Of a DNA stretch of 64,000 nt, positions 42,255-51,205 are shown one piece after another. The notes beneath the pieces are model-generated. The model was not told the origin of the DNA. It did no database searches and saw only the letters and a program-made list of their open reading frames with translations. The position numbers and the translations under genes are program-made. Where the stretch lies: contig CAVWBK010000001.1 of NCBI GenBank assembly GCA_963753245.1, forward strand, positions 1-64,000, in the 5' to 3' direction. How positions within the stretch are numbered: the first letter of the stretch is position 1; each line of letters starts with the position of its first letter. The DNA is from VRUE01 sp963753245 (GTDB taxonomy: Bacteria > Actinomycetota > Thermoleophilia > Solirubrobacterales > 70-9).

Positions 42255-43077
42255 GCCCGCAACCCGGCGCGCCGCATTCGCAGCTTTGCACGAGAGCGGT
42301 TGCTTTTTGATGCCCAACCCCTGGGACCGCGGCAGTGCCCAGGCCCTGGCCGGCCTCGGCTTTCCGGCGCTGGCCACGACCAGCGCCGGTTTCGCCTTCT
42401 CGCGCGGGCTGCCCGACTCCCCCACCTCGCTTGGGCTCGAGCAGGTCCTCGAGCACATCGCTGAGATCGTCGCCGCGACCGAGCTGCCCGTCAGCGCCGA
42501 TTTCCAGGCCGGCTATGGCGCCGATGGCGCTGCGGTCGCGGCCAACGTCGGGCGCTGCGTGGAGACCGGCGTCGCCGGCCTCTCGATCGAGGATGCCAGC
42601 GGGCGCGAGGAGGCGCCGCTCTTTGAGCTCTCCGAGGCGCTCGAGCGGATAGCCGCGGCGCGCACCGCGATCGACTCCAGCGGAGCCCAGGTGCTGCTCA
42701 CCGCACGCGCCGAGTGCTTTTTGGTCGGCAGCCCGGATCCGCTGGCCGAGTCGATTCGGCGCCTGCGCGCCTACTCTGAGGCCGGCGCCGACGTTCTCTT
42801 CGCCCCCGGTGTGAGATCGCCCGATCAGATCCGCGCACTCGCCGAGGCGCTCAGACCGAAGCCACTGAATCTCCTGGTCGGCGCCGATCTCGGACTGGCT
42901 CTCACCGAGCTCGCCGAGCTCGGTGTAAGGCGCGTAAGCCTCGGTTCGAGCCTGGCACGAGTCGCCTGGGGCGCCTTTTTGGAAGCGGCCCAAGGCCTGG
43001 CCGAGGACGGCAGCTTCGCCGGCCTCCACACAGCCGCATCCTTCGCCGATCTAAACGCCCGCTTCGAGGAGCGCTAG
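42241..43077 (+). CDS. Isocitrate lyase/PEP mutase family protein
   Basis: A 278-residue TIM-barrel protein of the PEP mutase/oxaloacetate hydrolase-like group. It has LMPNPWDRGSAQAL, TTSAGFAFS, the Mg-binding Asp in VSADFQAGYG, and the acidic IEDASG and LTARAECFL strands. True isocitrate lyases carry a KKCGH motif that is absent here, so it is likely a C-C or C-P lyase of other specificity, for example on a 2-methyl- or oxaloacetate-like substrate. It overlaps the FMN oxidase gene and ends just before the converging ABC-permease gene. Confidence 0.85.
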   Translation: MPSPEPATRRAAFAALHESGCFLMPNPWDRGSAQALAGLGFPALATTSAGFAFSRGLPDSPTSLGLEQVLEHIAEIVAATELPVSADFQAGYGADGAAVAANVGRCVETGVAGLSIEDASGREEAPLFELSEALERIAAARTAIDSSGAQVLLTARAECFLVGSPDPLAESIRRLRAYSEAGADVLFAPGVRSPDQIRALAEALRPKPLNLLVGADLGLALTELAELGVRRVSLGSSLARVAWGAFLEAAQGLAEDGSFAGLHTAASFADLNARFEER

Positions 43078-43078
43078 C

Positions 43079-43954
43079 TCAGAGGTCGCGTCTGGCGAAG
43101 ACCAGGCAGGCGAGTGCGAGGACGCCAGCCATGTAGAAGATGGCCCAGGCGATCAGGGCCGGGCCGGCCGCCTCGGACCCACCGAAGGGACCGAGTTGCA
43201 ATACCACGCCGGTCAGCCCCGAGGTACTTGAGATCAGGGCGTGAAGGCCGCCCGCGTAGAGACCGTCAAAGGGCAGCGCCCAGCTCGCCACCCGCCCGAT
43301 CGAGTGCAGGGAGTCGGAGTGGATCGCGTGTCCGATCTGCGCCAGTAGACCAGCCGTCAGCCCGGCGCCAAAAACCATGAAGACGACTATTCCCTGCGCG
43401 GTGACAGAGAGCAGCGATGAGGCGAGCAGCGAGATCGCAGCGATGATCGCGACGGCGAGCGCCAGGGCCAGCGCCGGTCCGACCACATGGTCGGGGGACC
43501 AGTGACCGGTCGCCTCGGTGATCGCCAACTCTGCTGCGTAGACGACCAGGACATAGGCGGCCGAGAGCCCCGCGGCGCCGGCAAAGCGCGAGAGCAGCAT
43601 CGTCGTGCGCCCGATCGGCCGGACGACGATCGGCTGCAACAGACCGCTCTCGGCATCACCTCGAACCACGCCCAGGGTGAGAAAGACGGCGAGCACCGCG
43701 CCCAAGAAGAGCGTCGTGAACATCGCCAGGCCGAAGATCGTGGCGCCGGTGAACGCCCGCGGATCGAGGATCTTCGATTCGCCACCGGCGAAATTGCTGA
43801 CATCGCGAAAGGCGAAATGCGCGCCCAGGCCATAGAGGGCCAAAAACCCGAGTGTGAGCACGATTACGGCGAGGAATACCCGCCGCCGGATACCCTCGCG
43901 AGCGGCGTAGCCGATCACCGTCATCACCGACTGCGTGCTCCGCACTGGGCTCAA
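43079..43954 (-). CDS. ABC-2 type transporter permease
   Basis: A 291-residue protein with six transmembrane helices in the ABC-2 layout: a basic start, helix 1 (VFLAVIVLTLGFLALYGLG), a periplasmic loop and five more helices ending in FYMAGVLALACLVFARRDL. A TTG at 43954 overlaps the ATPase stop (TTGA at 43951-43954); an ATG at 43924 is the alternative start. With the ATPase gene upstream it forms a two-gene exporter. Substrate unknown. Confidence 0.88.
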   Translation of the reverse strand: MSPVRSTQSVMTVIGYAAREGIRRRVFLAVIVLTLGFLALYGLGAHFAFRDVSNFAGGESKILDPRAFTGATIFGLAMFTTLFLGAVLAVFLTLGVVRGDAESGLLQPIVVRPIGRTTMLLSRFAGAAGLSAAYVLVVYAAELAITEATGHWSPDHVVGPALALALAVAIIAAISLLASSLLSVTAQGIVVFMVFGAGLTAGLLAQIGHAIHSDSLHSIGRVASWALPFDGLYAGGLHALISSTSGLTGVVLQLGPFGGSEAAGPALIAWAIFYMAGVLALACLVFARRDL

Positions 43955-44793
43955 CCGGTACGCCCGCCGACCGCGTCGAGGTAGACCTCCTCAAGGGAGC
44001 TGCGCCGCACCTCGACCCGGTAGACCCTCTCACCCTCGGCCACGAGCTTCTCGACGATCCCCGGCGCCTCCTCGTGTCCGGCCCCCTCGAAGAGTCGGAC
44101 CCCAGAGTCCAACTCGACCTCCACCCCACGGGCCCGCGAGAGGTCCGCAGGCCGTCCCTCTTTGACCAACCGGCCCGCCAAGATGATTGCCACCCGGTCG
44201 CAGACTAACTCGACCTCGCTGAGCAGGTGCGAGTTGAGCAGCACCGCGACGCCCCGCTCGCGTAGCTCCTCGAGCAAGCCGCGCACGATTCGCCGACCGA
44301 CGGGGTCAAGGGCACTGGTCGGCTCATCGAGCAAGAGCAGGCGTGGGGACCCGACCAGCGCCTGGGCGATGCCGAGCCGCTGCTGCATTCCCTTTGACAT
44401 CGCCTCGACCCGCTTGGCGCCCGCATCGCCGAGCTCGACCAGATCGAGCAACTCGGCCCGCTCCCGAGCGCCGCCCTCCGAGCCACTGAGGCGCTGATGA
44501 AGGCCGAGAAGCTCCTGCGCCGAGCACCAGGCCGGGAAGCGAAAGAGCTCGGCGAGATATCCGAGCACCGAGCGCGCCCGCAGCGAGCCCGCCGCCTCGC
44601 CGAGGACCGCCACCTCGCCACCGCTGGGCCGCACCAGCCCACAGGCAATCTTCATCAGCGTCGACTTCCCAGCTCCGTTGGGCCCCAACAGGCCGACCAG
44701 CTCGCCAGCTTCGATCTCGAGATCGACCCCCGCCAGAGCCTCCTTGCCGCGGTAGGACTTGCGCAGGTCCTTGGTCAGCAGAGCCGCCGCCAT
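43951..44793 (-). CDS. ABC transporter ATP-binding protein
   Basis: A protein of about 280 residues. Walker A is GPNGAGKST, the signature loop is MSKGMQQRLGIAQAL (a common variant of LSGGQ in this subfamily), and Walker B is LLLLDEPTSALDP, followed by a switch His in LLNSHLLSEVE. The C-terminal part has a DUF4162-like ending. Its ATG overlaps the metG stop by one base (TGATG at 44791-44795), an unusual coupling of a transporter to a tRNA synthetase; the permease follows with its own overlap. Confidence 0.93.
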   Translation of the reverse strand: MAAALLTKDLRKSYRGKEALAGVDLEIEAGELVGLLGPNGAGKSTLMKIACGLVRPSGGEVAVLGEAAGSLRARSVLGYLAELFRFPAWCSAQELLGLHQRLSGSEGGARERAELLDLVELGDAGAKRVEAMSKGMQQRLGIAQALVGSPRLLLLDEPTSALDPVGRRIVRGLLEELRERGVAVLLNSHLLSEVELVCDRVAIILAGRLVKEGRPADLSRARGVEVELDSGVRLFEGAGHEEAPGIVEKLVAEGERVYRVEVRRSSLEEVYLDAVGGRTG

Positions 44794-46298
44794 CAACCCT
44801 CGGTCTCGATCTTCGGGAAAAGCTGCGCCACCCGCTGCGCCGACTGGCCCCCCGGGCGGGAGCCGAGCTCGGCCAGCTCGCGCGAGTCTTCCGCCAGCGC
44901 CGCGAGCAGCGTCTCGCTCGTGCGCGGCAGGTAGGGGACGAGCAGCAGTGTCGTCACCCGCAGTCCCTCAACCAGGTTGTAGAGGACCTCGTCCAGGCGC
45001 TCGGGGTCGGCCTCATCCTTGGCCAGCTCCCAAGGTCGCGTCTCCTCCACGTAGCGATTCAGTCGACGCACCAGCTTCCAGGCCTCCTCCAGCGCCTGGG
45101 TCAACTCGGCTCGGTCAAGCAACTCGCAAAAGCGCGGCACAACGCCTTCGAAGTCCTCCGCGAGGAGGGCGTCGAGGGCGCCAACCGGCACCACCCCCGC
45201 CCGGTAGCGCTCGACCATCGCCAGCACGCGGCTCGCCAGGTTGCCGTAGTCATTGGCGAGCTCGGTCTCATAGCGCGCCTCAAAACCGGCGGTCGAGATC
45301 GAGCCATCCTGGCCGAAGCTGACCTCGCGGAAGAGGTAGAAGCGCAGTGCGTCGGCGCCGAAGCGCTCGATCACCGCAAACGGGTCGAGCACGTTGCCGA
45401 GGCTCTTCGACATCTTTTTCTCGCCCATCAGAAGGAAGCCGTGGATCACCATTCGGCGCGGCAAATCGAGCTCGGCGGCCATCAGTAGCGCCGGCCAGAT
45501 CACCGCGTGGAACTTGAGGATGTCCTTGGCCATCACGTGCAGGTCGGGGGGCCAGTAGCGCTCGGTGAGGTCCTCGCCCTCGCGGGCGAAGCTGAGCGCG
45601 GTGTAGTAGTTGAGCAGCGCATCGAACCAGACGTACATGCGTTGCTCGGAGTCCCAGGGCAGGCGCATCCCCCACTTCAGCTTCGGGCGTGAGAGTGAGA
45701 CATCCTCCAGACCCTGCTTGATGAACGAGACCGCCTCGTTGCGGCGAAAGTCGGGGACGACGAAGTCGGGCTGTCCCTCATATAGCGCTTCGAGGCGCCC
45801 CTGGAAGGCAGAGAGCTCGAAGAACCAGTTCTCCTCGCGCTCGCGCTCGAGCACGATCTCGTGGATCGGGCAGGTCTGCCCCGGTCCGAGCTCACGCTCG
45901 GTTTTGAAGTCAGCGCAGCGCGGGCAATACCAGCCCTCGTAGACCCCTTTCTTGACCCAGCCGTTGTCATAGACCCGCTGGATCACCTCGGCGACCTTGG
46001 CGGCGTGACGAGGATCGGAGGTTCGAATGAAGAAATCGTTGCTGGCGTCGATGATCGGCATCAGCTCGCGGAACTTCTCGGTGTTTCGGTCGGCCAGCTC
46101 CTGCGGGGTGATCCCCTCGCGCTCGGCGGCGGTCGCGACCGGCTCGCCGTGCTCATCGGTTCCGGTCAAAAAGAAGACATCCTCGCCGCGCTGGCGCCTA
46201 TGGCGGGCGAGGATGTCGGCGGCCATCGTCGAGTAGGCGTGGCCGAGATGGGGCTCCGCGTTTACGTAGTAGATCGGGGTGGTCAGGTAATAGGTCAC
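44793..46298 (-). CDS. metG: Methionyl-tRNA synthetase
   Basis: A 501-residue class I synthetase. The HIGH motif is HLGH in NAEPHLGHAYSTMAAD, KMSKS is exact in KKMSKSLGN, and the zinc knuckle is reduced to CPRC...CPIH. It lacks the C-terminal tRNA-binding EMAP domain, as in many actinobacterial enzymes. The start is GTG at 46298. It is preceded by the rsmI-ROK pair 12 bp upstream on the same strand and coupled to the ABC ATPase gene downstream. Confidence 0.97.
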   Translation of the reverse strand: MTYYLTTPIYYVNAEPHLGHAYSTMAADILARHRRQRGEDVFFLTGTDEHGEPVATAAEREGITPQELADRNTEKFRELMPIIDASNDFFIRTSDPRHAAKVAEVIQRVYDNGWVKKGVYEGWYCPRCADFKTERELGPGQTCPIHEIVLEREREENWFFELSAFQGRLEALYEGQPDFVVPDFRRNEAVSFIKQGLEDVSLSRPKLKWGMRLPWDSEQRMYVWFDALLNYYTALSFAREGEDLTERYWPPDLHVMAKDILKFHAVIWPALLMAAELDLPRRMVIHGFLLMGEKKMSKSLGNVLDPFAVIERFGADALRFYLFREVSFGQDGSISTAGFEARYETELANDYGNLASRVLAMVERYRAGVVPVGALDALLAEDFEGVVPRFCELLDRAELTQALEEAWKLVRRLNRYVEETRPWELAKDEADPERLDEVLYNLVEGLRVTTLLLVPYLPRTSETLLAALAEDSRELAELGSRPGGQSAQRVAQLFPKIETEG

Positions 46299-46310
46299 CG
46301 GGAGGCCAGG

Positions 46311-47138
46311 CTACTTGCGCGGCTCTCTTCCCGTCAGCGCCCGGTAGAGGTCGTTTGCCCGGGTCCCGGTCAGCGCGGCGACGACGCTGGCCGCGGCGCG
46401 CGGGCGGGCGCCCGACTGGACCAGGTGACGGAGCGCATCGACGGCGAAGCCGACGTCCTTGTCGTGCTCTTCATCGGCCGCCGGGCCGATCACCAGCACG
46501 ATCTCACCCTTGACGTCGCCGCGAAAGCGCCGCGCCAGTTCGGCCAGCGGGCCGCGCGAGATCTCCTCGTGCATCTTGGTCAGCTCGCGGCAGACGGCCG
46601 CCGGGCGGTCGGGCGCGATCGCAGCCAGGGCGGCCAGCGACTCACCGACCCGGCGCGGGCTCTCGAAGGCAATCACGGTCTCAGCCGAGCGCAGAACGCG
46701 CTCCATCTCTCCGGAGCGCTTGGGCAGGAACCCCTCAAAGCGCCAGCGGTCGGTGGGCAGACCGGAGACGACGAGCGCGACCGGGATCACCGATGGGCCG
46801 GGCAGGACAGTGACGTCGAGGGCACGCTCGATGCAACGGCGGATCAGGCGATAGCCGGGGTCTGAGATCGCCGGCATGCCGGCATCGGAGACGAGTGCGA
46901 CCCGGGCGCCGCGCTCGATCCGCTGGGCCAGCTCGGTCGCTCGCGCCGCTTCGTTTCCCTCATGGTTTGAGACCAACGGCGGGGCCGGCCGGATCCCGAG
47001 CTTGTCGAGCAGACCGCCCGTCCTGCGGGTGTCCTCACAGGCGATGTAATCGGCTGAGACCAGCGCCTCGCGCACCCGAGCCGTGAGGTCGTTGAGATTG
47101 CCGATTGGGGTCGGGCAGACGATCAACTCGCCCGGCAT
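46311..47138 (-). CDS. rsmI: 16S rRNA (cytidine1402-2'-O)-methyltransferase
   Basis: A 275-residue SAM-dependent tetrapyrrole-methylase-fold enzyme. Signatures are LIVCPTPIGNLNDLTARV, CEDTRRTGGLL, SNHEGNE, VSDAGMPAISDPG, VLPGPSVIPVAL and RWRFEGFLPKRSGE. The start is ATG 47138 and overlaps by one base the stop of the ROK kinase (TGATG). Proximity to metG and tatD is the usual actinobacterial order. Confidence 0.96.
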   Translation of the reverse strand: MPGELIVCPTPIGNLNDLTARVREALVSADYIACEDTRRTGGLLDKLGIRPAPPLVSNHEGNEAARATELAQRIERGARVALVSDAGMPAISDPGYRLIRRCIERALDVTVLPGPSVIPVALVVSGLPTDRWRFEGFLPKRSGEMERVLRSAETVIAFESPRRVGESLAALAAIAPDRPAAVCRELTKMHEEISRGPLAELARRFRGDVKGEIVLVIGPAADEEHDKDVGFAVDALRHLVQSGARPRAAASVVAALTGTRANDLYRALTGREPRK

Positions 47139-48106
47139 CAGCCCCCTCCCCCGCTGCCCTCAAGCTCGCGCCGCGCCATCGCCGCTGCGCCGATCATGCC
47201 GGCGTCCTCGCCGAGCTCGGCGGCGCGAACCGGAATCTCCCTCATCGGCGGCAACGCGCGCTGGCGAAGCTCCTGGCGAGCGGGCTCAAGCAGCAGGTCG
47301 CCGGCGGCGATCACGCCACCGCCGATCACGATCACCTCGGGCTCAAAGATGTTGGCGAAGCTGACGAGCGCGACGCCGAGACGGCGGCCGACCAGATCGA
47401 AGACCCCGATCGAGGTCGGATCGCCCGCCAGTGCCGCCTCGGTCACCGCCCTGCCGTCGATCACCTCGCCCTGGGCGAGCATCGCGCCGAGGGCCGAGTC
47501 GGGCTCGCGCGCCGCCGCCTCACGCGCCTCACGTCCGAGTGCCGTGCCCGAAGCGTAGGCCTCTATGTGGCCATAGCCGGGGCAACTTCCCTGGCAGGGC
47601 AGACCGTCCATCGCGATCACCATGTGGCCGAGCTCAGCGGCGGCACCGGTGGCCCCCCGATAGATCTCCCCGCCGAGGATCAGACCGCCGCCGATCCCCG
47701 TCCCGATTGTCAGCATCACCGCGTTATCGGCACCCCGCGCGGCACCGTAGAGGTGCTCAGCGAGGGCCGCCACGTTCGCGTCGTTGTCGACGAAGACCGG
47801 CAGCCCGGTGCGCTCGCCGGCGAGCTCGCGAATCGCCAGGTTCTCGATCGGCAGGTTGACGGCGGAGAGGGCGACGCCGCGATCGTGATCGATCGTCGCC
47901 GGGATACCGAGCCCGAGCGCGGCGACCCCCGGACGGGCCTGGCGAGCCGCCTCGATCTCGCGCACGAGCAGGTCCATCAGTTGCTCCTCGGATTGTCCGG
48001 TCGACTTCTCGCGGCTCTCCCAGGCCACCTGCGAGTCGCGATCAAGGACGCCGACCAGCATCTTCGTACCCCCCAGATCGACCCCGATCGCCTCGGTTGA
48101 ACTCAT
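47138..48106 (-). CDS. ROK-family sugar kinase (glucokinase-like)
   Basis: A 322-residue ASKHA-fold kinase. The ATP loop is GVDLGGTKMLVGV, then FVDNDANVAALAEH (catalytic Asp), TIGTGIGGGLILGG, and ELGHMVIAMDG. The ROK zinc motif normally reads CxCGxxGCxE; here it is CQGSCPGYGHIEAYASG, with a Tyr-Gly-His stretch in place of the last Cys region, so zinc binding may be altered. No N-terminal helix-turn-helix is present, so it is a kinase rather than a ROK repressor. The start is ATG 48106; the frame stays open far upstream but only as shadow of the LCP gene. Confidence 0.9.
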   Translation of the reverse strand: MSSTEAIGVDLGGTKMLVGVLDRDSQVAWESREKSTGQSEEQLMDLLVREIEAARQARPGVAALGLGIPATIDHDRGVALSAVNLPIENLAIRELAGERTGLPVFVDNDANVAALAEHLYGAARGADNAVMLTIGTGIGGGLILGGEIYRGATGAAAELGHMVIAMDGLPCQGSCPGYGHIEAYASGTALGREAREAAAREPDSALGAMLAQGEVIDGRAVTEAALAGDPTSIGVFDLVGRRLGVALVSFANIFEPEVIVIGGGVIAAGDLLLEPARQELRQRALPPMREIPVRAAELGEDAGMIGAAAMARRELEGSGGGG

Positions 48107-48136
48107 GGCTGAATACAGGCGACCGCGGGCATCGCC

Positions 48137-49393
48137 ATGATTTCTACCCCTTTCATGGCTGATAACGGCGAGCAGCGGCCCGAGGGGTCGCCCGATTACA
48201 AGGTCTTCAAGTCCCGCAGGGGACTGCTTTCGCGATTCCGAAAGCCCGATGTAACGAGCCTGCGGGGGCTCCGCGAGAAGTCCGCCAAGCCCTCGGGGGG
48301 CGAATCGAAGCCCCCTTTGGGAGCCAGGGCCAAGCGGCGTCCGCCGGCCAAACGGGTGCTGAAATGGATCGCGATTGCAGCCGGCGCCTGGATCGGAATC
48401 AGCTTCCTCGCCTTTGCCGTCTCGGCCCAGCTGCAGGCCTTCAAGCTCTCCGGCGAAGTCGGGGACGCCCTCCACGGCAACCCCTTCCTGCTGCCCAGCG
48501 CGCAGACGATCCTCGTGCTCGGCACCGACGCCCGCCCGCCCGACTCCAAGGAACCCGGACCCGGTGGCGTCTCCGCCGCTCCAACTCAGGAATGCTTCGA
48601 ACAGCAGGCCCACGGCGACGCTCCCCATGGAAAGTGCTCGGTCGGCCAGTTCCGCGCCGACACGCTGATGCTGATCCGGGCGGGCGGTGGAACCTTCCGC
48701 AAACTCTCGATCCCGCGCGACAGCTACGCCGAAATCCCAGGCCACGAAACGACGAAAATCAACGCCGCCTTCGCCTTCGGCGGGGCCGCCCTCCAGATCA
48801 AGACGATCGAACAGTTCCTCGGAATCAAGATCGATCATGTCGCGATTGTCGATTTCACCGGCTTTGAAGAACTGATCAACGCGGTCGGCGGGGTCACGGT
48901 CAACCTCCCCCACAAGCTCTGCACCGAAATCGCCGGGGGCGCCGGCGGTGGGCAGGGCGGCTACACACTGCGGCTGGGCAAGGGGGAAAACACGCTCAAC
49001 GGCCAGCAGGCACTGGTCTACTCGCGCACCCGTGAGGTCAGCGAATGCCCCGGGCCTGGACCCAGCGCCTACAGCTTCGGCTACAACGATTTCAACCGAG
49101 CCGAAGCCCAGCAGGAAGTGATCAACGGGATCAAGGAACGCCTCACCGACCCGCTTCGCCTCCCCTACAACTTCATCAAGGGCCCGATCATCGGCTGGGA
49201 TGCGCCGAAAGCCTTCGTCAGCGACATGGGCTTCTTCACGATGCCCCAATTGGTGCTCTCGGCGGCGATCGGTGGCAGCAGTCCCGCCGATGTGCTCTGC
49301 GCCCACGGCGAATGCCCCGAAGGACCGGGAGGCAGCATCGAAGTCCCCGAGTCGGTGCGACGCAAGGCCGTCAACCGACTTCTCAACGGCTAG
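48137..49393 (+). CDS. LytR-CpsA-Psr (LCP) family protein
   Basis: A 418-residue protein that transfers glycopolymers from a lipid carrier to peptidoglycan. It has a cytoplasmic basic segment (about 1-75), one transmembrane helix (WIAIAAGAWIGISFLAFAVSA), and an extracytoplasmic LCP domain with TILVLGTDARP, the arginines in RADTLMLIR and LSIPRDSYAEIPGHETTKINAAF, and FEELINAVGGVTVNLP. The C-terminus lacks the LytR_C domain. The start may be ATG 48137 or 48155. It is divergent from the ROK gene. Its extracytoplasmic part uses mostly GAA for Glu, unlike nearby cytoplasmic genes. Confidence 0.93.
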   Translation: MISTPFMADNGEQRPEGSPDYKVFKSRRGLLSRFRKPDVTSLRGLREKSAKPSGGESKPPLGARAKRRPPAKRVLKWIAIAAGAWIGISFLAFAVSAQLQAFKLSGEVGDALHGNPFLLPSAQTILVLGTDARPPDSKEPGPGGVSAAPTQECFEQQAHGDAPHGKCSVGQFRADTLMLIRAGGGTFRKLSIPRDSYAEIPGHETTKINAAFAFGGAALQIKTIEQFLGIKIDHVAIVDFTGFEELINAVGGVTVNLPHKLCTEIAGGAGGGQGGYTLRLGKGENTLNGQQALVYSRTREVSECPGPGPSAYSFGYNDFNRAEAQQEVINGIKERLTDPLRLPYNFIKGPIIGWDAPKAFVSDMGFFTMPQLVLSAAIGGSSPADVLCAHGECPEGPGGSIEVPESVRRKAVNRLLNG

Positions 49394-49396
49394 CGC

Positions 49397-49732
49397 CTAC
49401 TCGCTGCTGGCGGCCTTGGCCTTCGAGTCGCCCGACTTCGACTGCGAGGACCCCGAGCTCGAATCCGAGGAGCCCTCGGAGGATTTCGACTCCCCGGCGG
49501 AGGATTTCGACTGGCCGCCGCCCTCCGTCGGGGATCCGTTGGCGCCGGGTTTCTTCTTTTTGCCGTAATCGGTGTTGTAGAAGCCCGAACCCTTGAAGTG
49601 GATCGCCGGGGAGTGCAGAACACGGACCGCGGGCGCGCCGCACTCCTGGCACTGGGTGAGTGCCTCATCGGTCATCCTCTGGATCACGTCGAAGACGTGA
49701 CCGTTCTCGCATTTGTACTCATAGATAGGCAC
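49397..49732 (-). CDS. FmdB-family zinc ribbon protein
   Basis: A 111-residue protein. The N-terminal zinc ribbon opens as PIYEYKCENGHVFDV, with CxECGAPA further on, the layout of FmdB-type regulators. After VRVLHSPAIHFKGSGFYNTDYGKKK, the last 45 residues are a disordered Ser/Lys/Glu tail. The start is the GTG at 49732; the frame runs on upstream, but that is antisense to glyQS. It overlaps nothing and ends three bases from the LCP stop. Confidence 0.88.
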   Translation of the reverse strand: MPIYEYKCENGHVFDVIQRMTDEALTQCQECGAPAVRVLHSPAIHFKGSGFYNTDYGKKKKPGANGSPTEGGGQSKSSAGESKSSEGSSDSSSGSSQSKSGDSKAKAASSE

Positions 49733-49768
49733 GGGATGCGGGATTATCGCAGCCGGTACGGTTCCCGC

Positions 49769-51163
49769 ATGGCCGCCGCCGAGCAGAGAACGCCACCCGT
49801 TGAGGTCTCGATGGAGGAGATCGTCGCGCTCTGCAAGCGCCGCGGCTTCGTCTTTCCCTCCTCGGAGATATACGGCGGTGTCGGCTCCACCTATGACTAC
49901 GGCCACTACGGCGTGCTGCTCAAGAACAACGTCAAAGCCGAGTGGTGGCGGGCAATGCTGCAGGAGCGCGACGACATCGTCGCGCTCGACTCCGCGATCA
50001 TCCAGCACCCGCGTGTCTGGGAGGCATCGGGCCACCTCGAGGGCTTCACCGACCCCCTCGTCCAGTGCTTGGGCAAGTGCAAGAAGCGCTGGCGCGAGGA
50101 CCATCTGCGCGAGGCGGTCGCGGCCACCGGCGGAGACCCCGCGGCCGAGCTGCGCTGTCCGCAGTGCGGCGGTGAGCTCTCCGAGCCACGCCAGTTCAAC
50201 CTGATGTTTGAGACCCACGTCGGACCGGTCGCCGGCGAGGGCTCAGAGGTCTACCTGCGACCGGAGACCGCCCAGGGCATCTTCATCAACTTCAAGAACG
50301 TGCTCAGCTTCGCCCGCAAGCGGCCGCCCTTCGGGATCGCCCAGATCGGCAAGTCCTTCCGCAACGAGATCACACCGGGGAACTTCATCTTCCGCACCCG
50401 CGAGTTCGAGCAGATGGAGATGGAGTTCTTCGTGCCACCAGCCGAGGCCACCCGGTGGTATGAGACCTGGATCGAGGAGCGCGAGCGCTGGTACACGGAG
50501 CTCGGAATACGGCCCGAATACCTGCGCGTCCGCGCCCACGGCGCCGAGGAGCTCTCCCACTACTCCTCGGCGACCAGCGACGTCGAGTACCTCTTCCCGA
50601 TCGGGTGGTCTGAGTTGGAGGGGATCGCCAACCGCGGCGACTTCGATCTGCGCCAGCACGCAAAGTTCAGCGGTGAGAAGCTCGAGTACTTCGACCAGCA
50701 GACCAAAGAGCGCTACGTGCCGCATGTGATCGAGCCGGCCGCCGGCGCCGACCGCGCCACCCTGGCTTTCCTCGTCGACGCCTATGAGGTCGAGGAGGTC
50801 GAGGGCCGCCAGCGAACCGTGCTGCGCCTGCATCCACGTCTGGCGCCGGTCAAGGTCGCGATCCTGCCACTGGTTTCAAAGCAGGGGATGCCCGAGAGAG
50901 CCCGCGAGCTTTTCGAGGAGATCAGACGGCGGGGAATTCAGGCCGAGTTCGACGAGGGCGGCTCGATCGGCAAGCGCTACCGCCGCCAGGATGAGATCGG
51001 TACTCCCTGGGGGATCACCGTCGACCACCAGACGATGGAGGACGACACCGTCACCCTCCGTGACCGTGACTCACTCGAGCAGACCAGGGTCGCGATCGCC
51101 GGCCTTGCCGAGGAGCTCGCCGAGCGCCTCGAACAGCGGTGGCGCTCACCGAAGTTGGGCTGA
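49769..51163 (+). CDS. glyQS: Glycyl-tRNA synthetase (alpha2 type)
   Basis: A 464-residue class II synthetase of the eukaryote/archaea-like dimeric type. Motifs: GFVFPSSEIYGGVGSTYDYGHYGVLLKNN, a zinc-binding segment with CPQCGG, VYLRPETAQGIFINF, FRNEITPGNFIFRTREFEQMEMEFF (motif 2), and GDSI-like IGKRYRRQDEIGTPWGITVD (anticodon-binding domain). The start is ATG 49769. It is divergent from the FmdB gene with a 36-bp gap. Confidence 0.97.
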   Translation: MAAAEQRTPPVEVSMEEIVALCKRRGFVFPSSEIYGGVGSTYDYGHYGVLLKNNVKAEWWRAMLQERDDIVALDSAIIQHPRVWEASGHLEGFTDPLVQCLGKCKKRWREDHLREAVAATGGDPAAELRCPQCGGELSEPRQFNLMFETHVGPVAGEGSEVYLRPETAQGIFINFKNVLSFARKRPPFGIAQIGKSFRNEITPGNFIFRTREFEQMEMEFFVPPAEATRWYETWIEERERWYTELGIRPEYLRVRAHGAEELSHYSSATSDVEYLFPIGWSELEGIANRGDFDLRQHAKFSGEKLEYFDQQTKERYVPHVIEPAAGADRATLAFLVDAYEVEEVEGRQRTVLRLHPRLAPVKVAILPLVSKQGMPERARELFEEIRRRGIQAEFDEGGSIGKRYRRQDEIGTPWGITVDHQTMEDDTVTLRDRDSLEQTRVAIAGLAEELAERLEQRWRSPKLG

Positions 51164-51205
51164 TCAGGGCAGTCCTTCCCTCAGGGCTCAAGTAAGCCCA
51201 CCCGA

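Noticed and set aside
48107..49306. N-terminal extension of the ROK kinase frame
   Set aside because: The minus-strand frame is open but antisense to the LCP gene; the conserved kinase begins at 48106.
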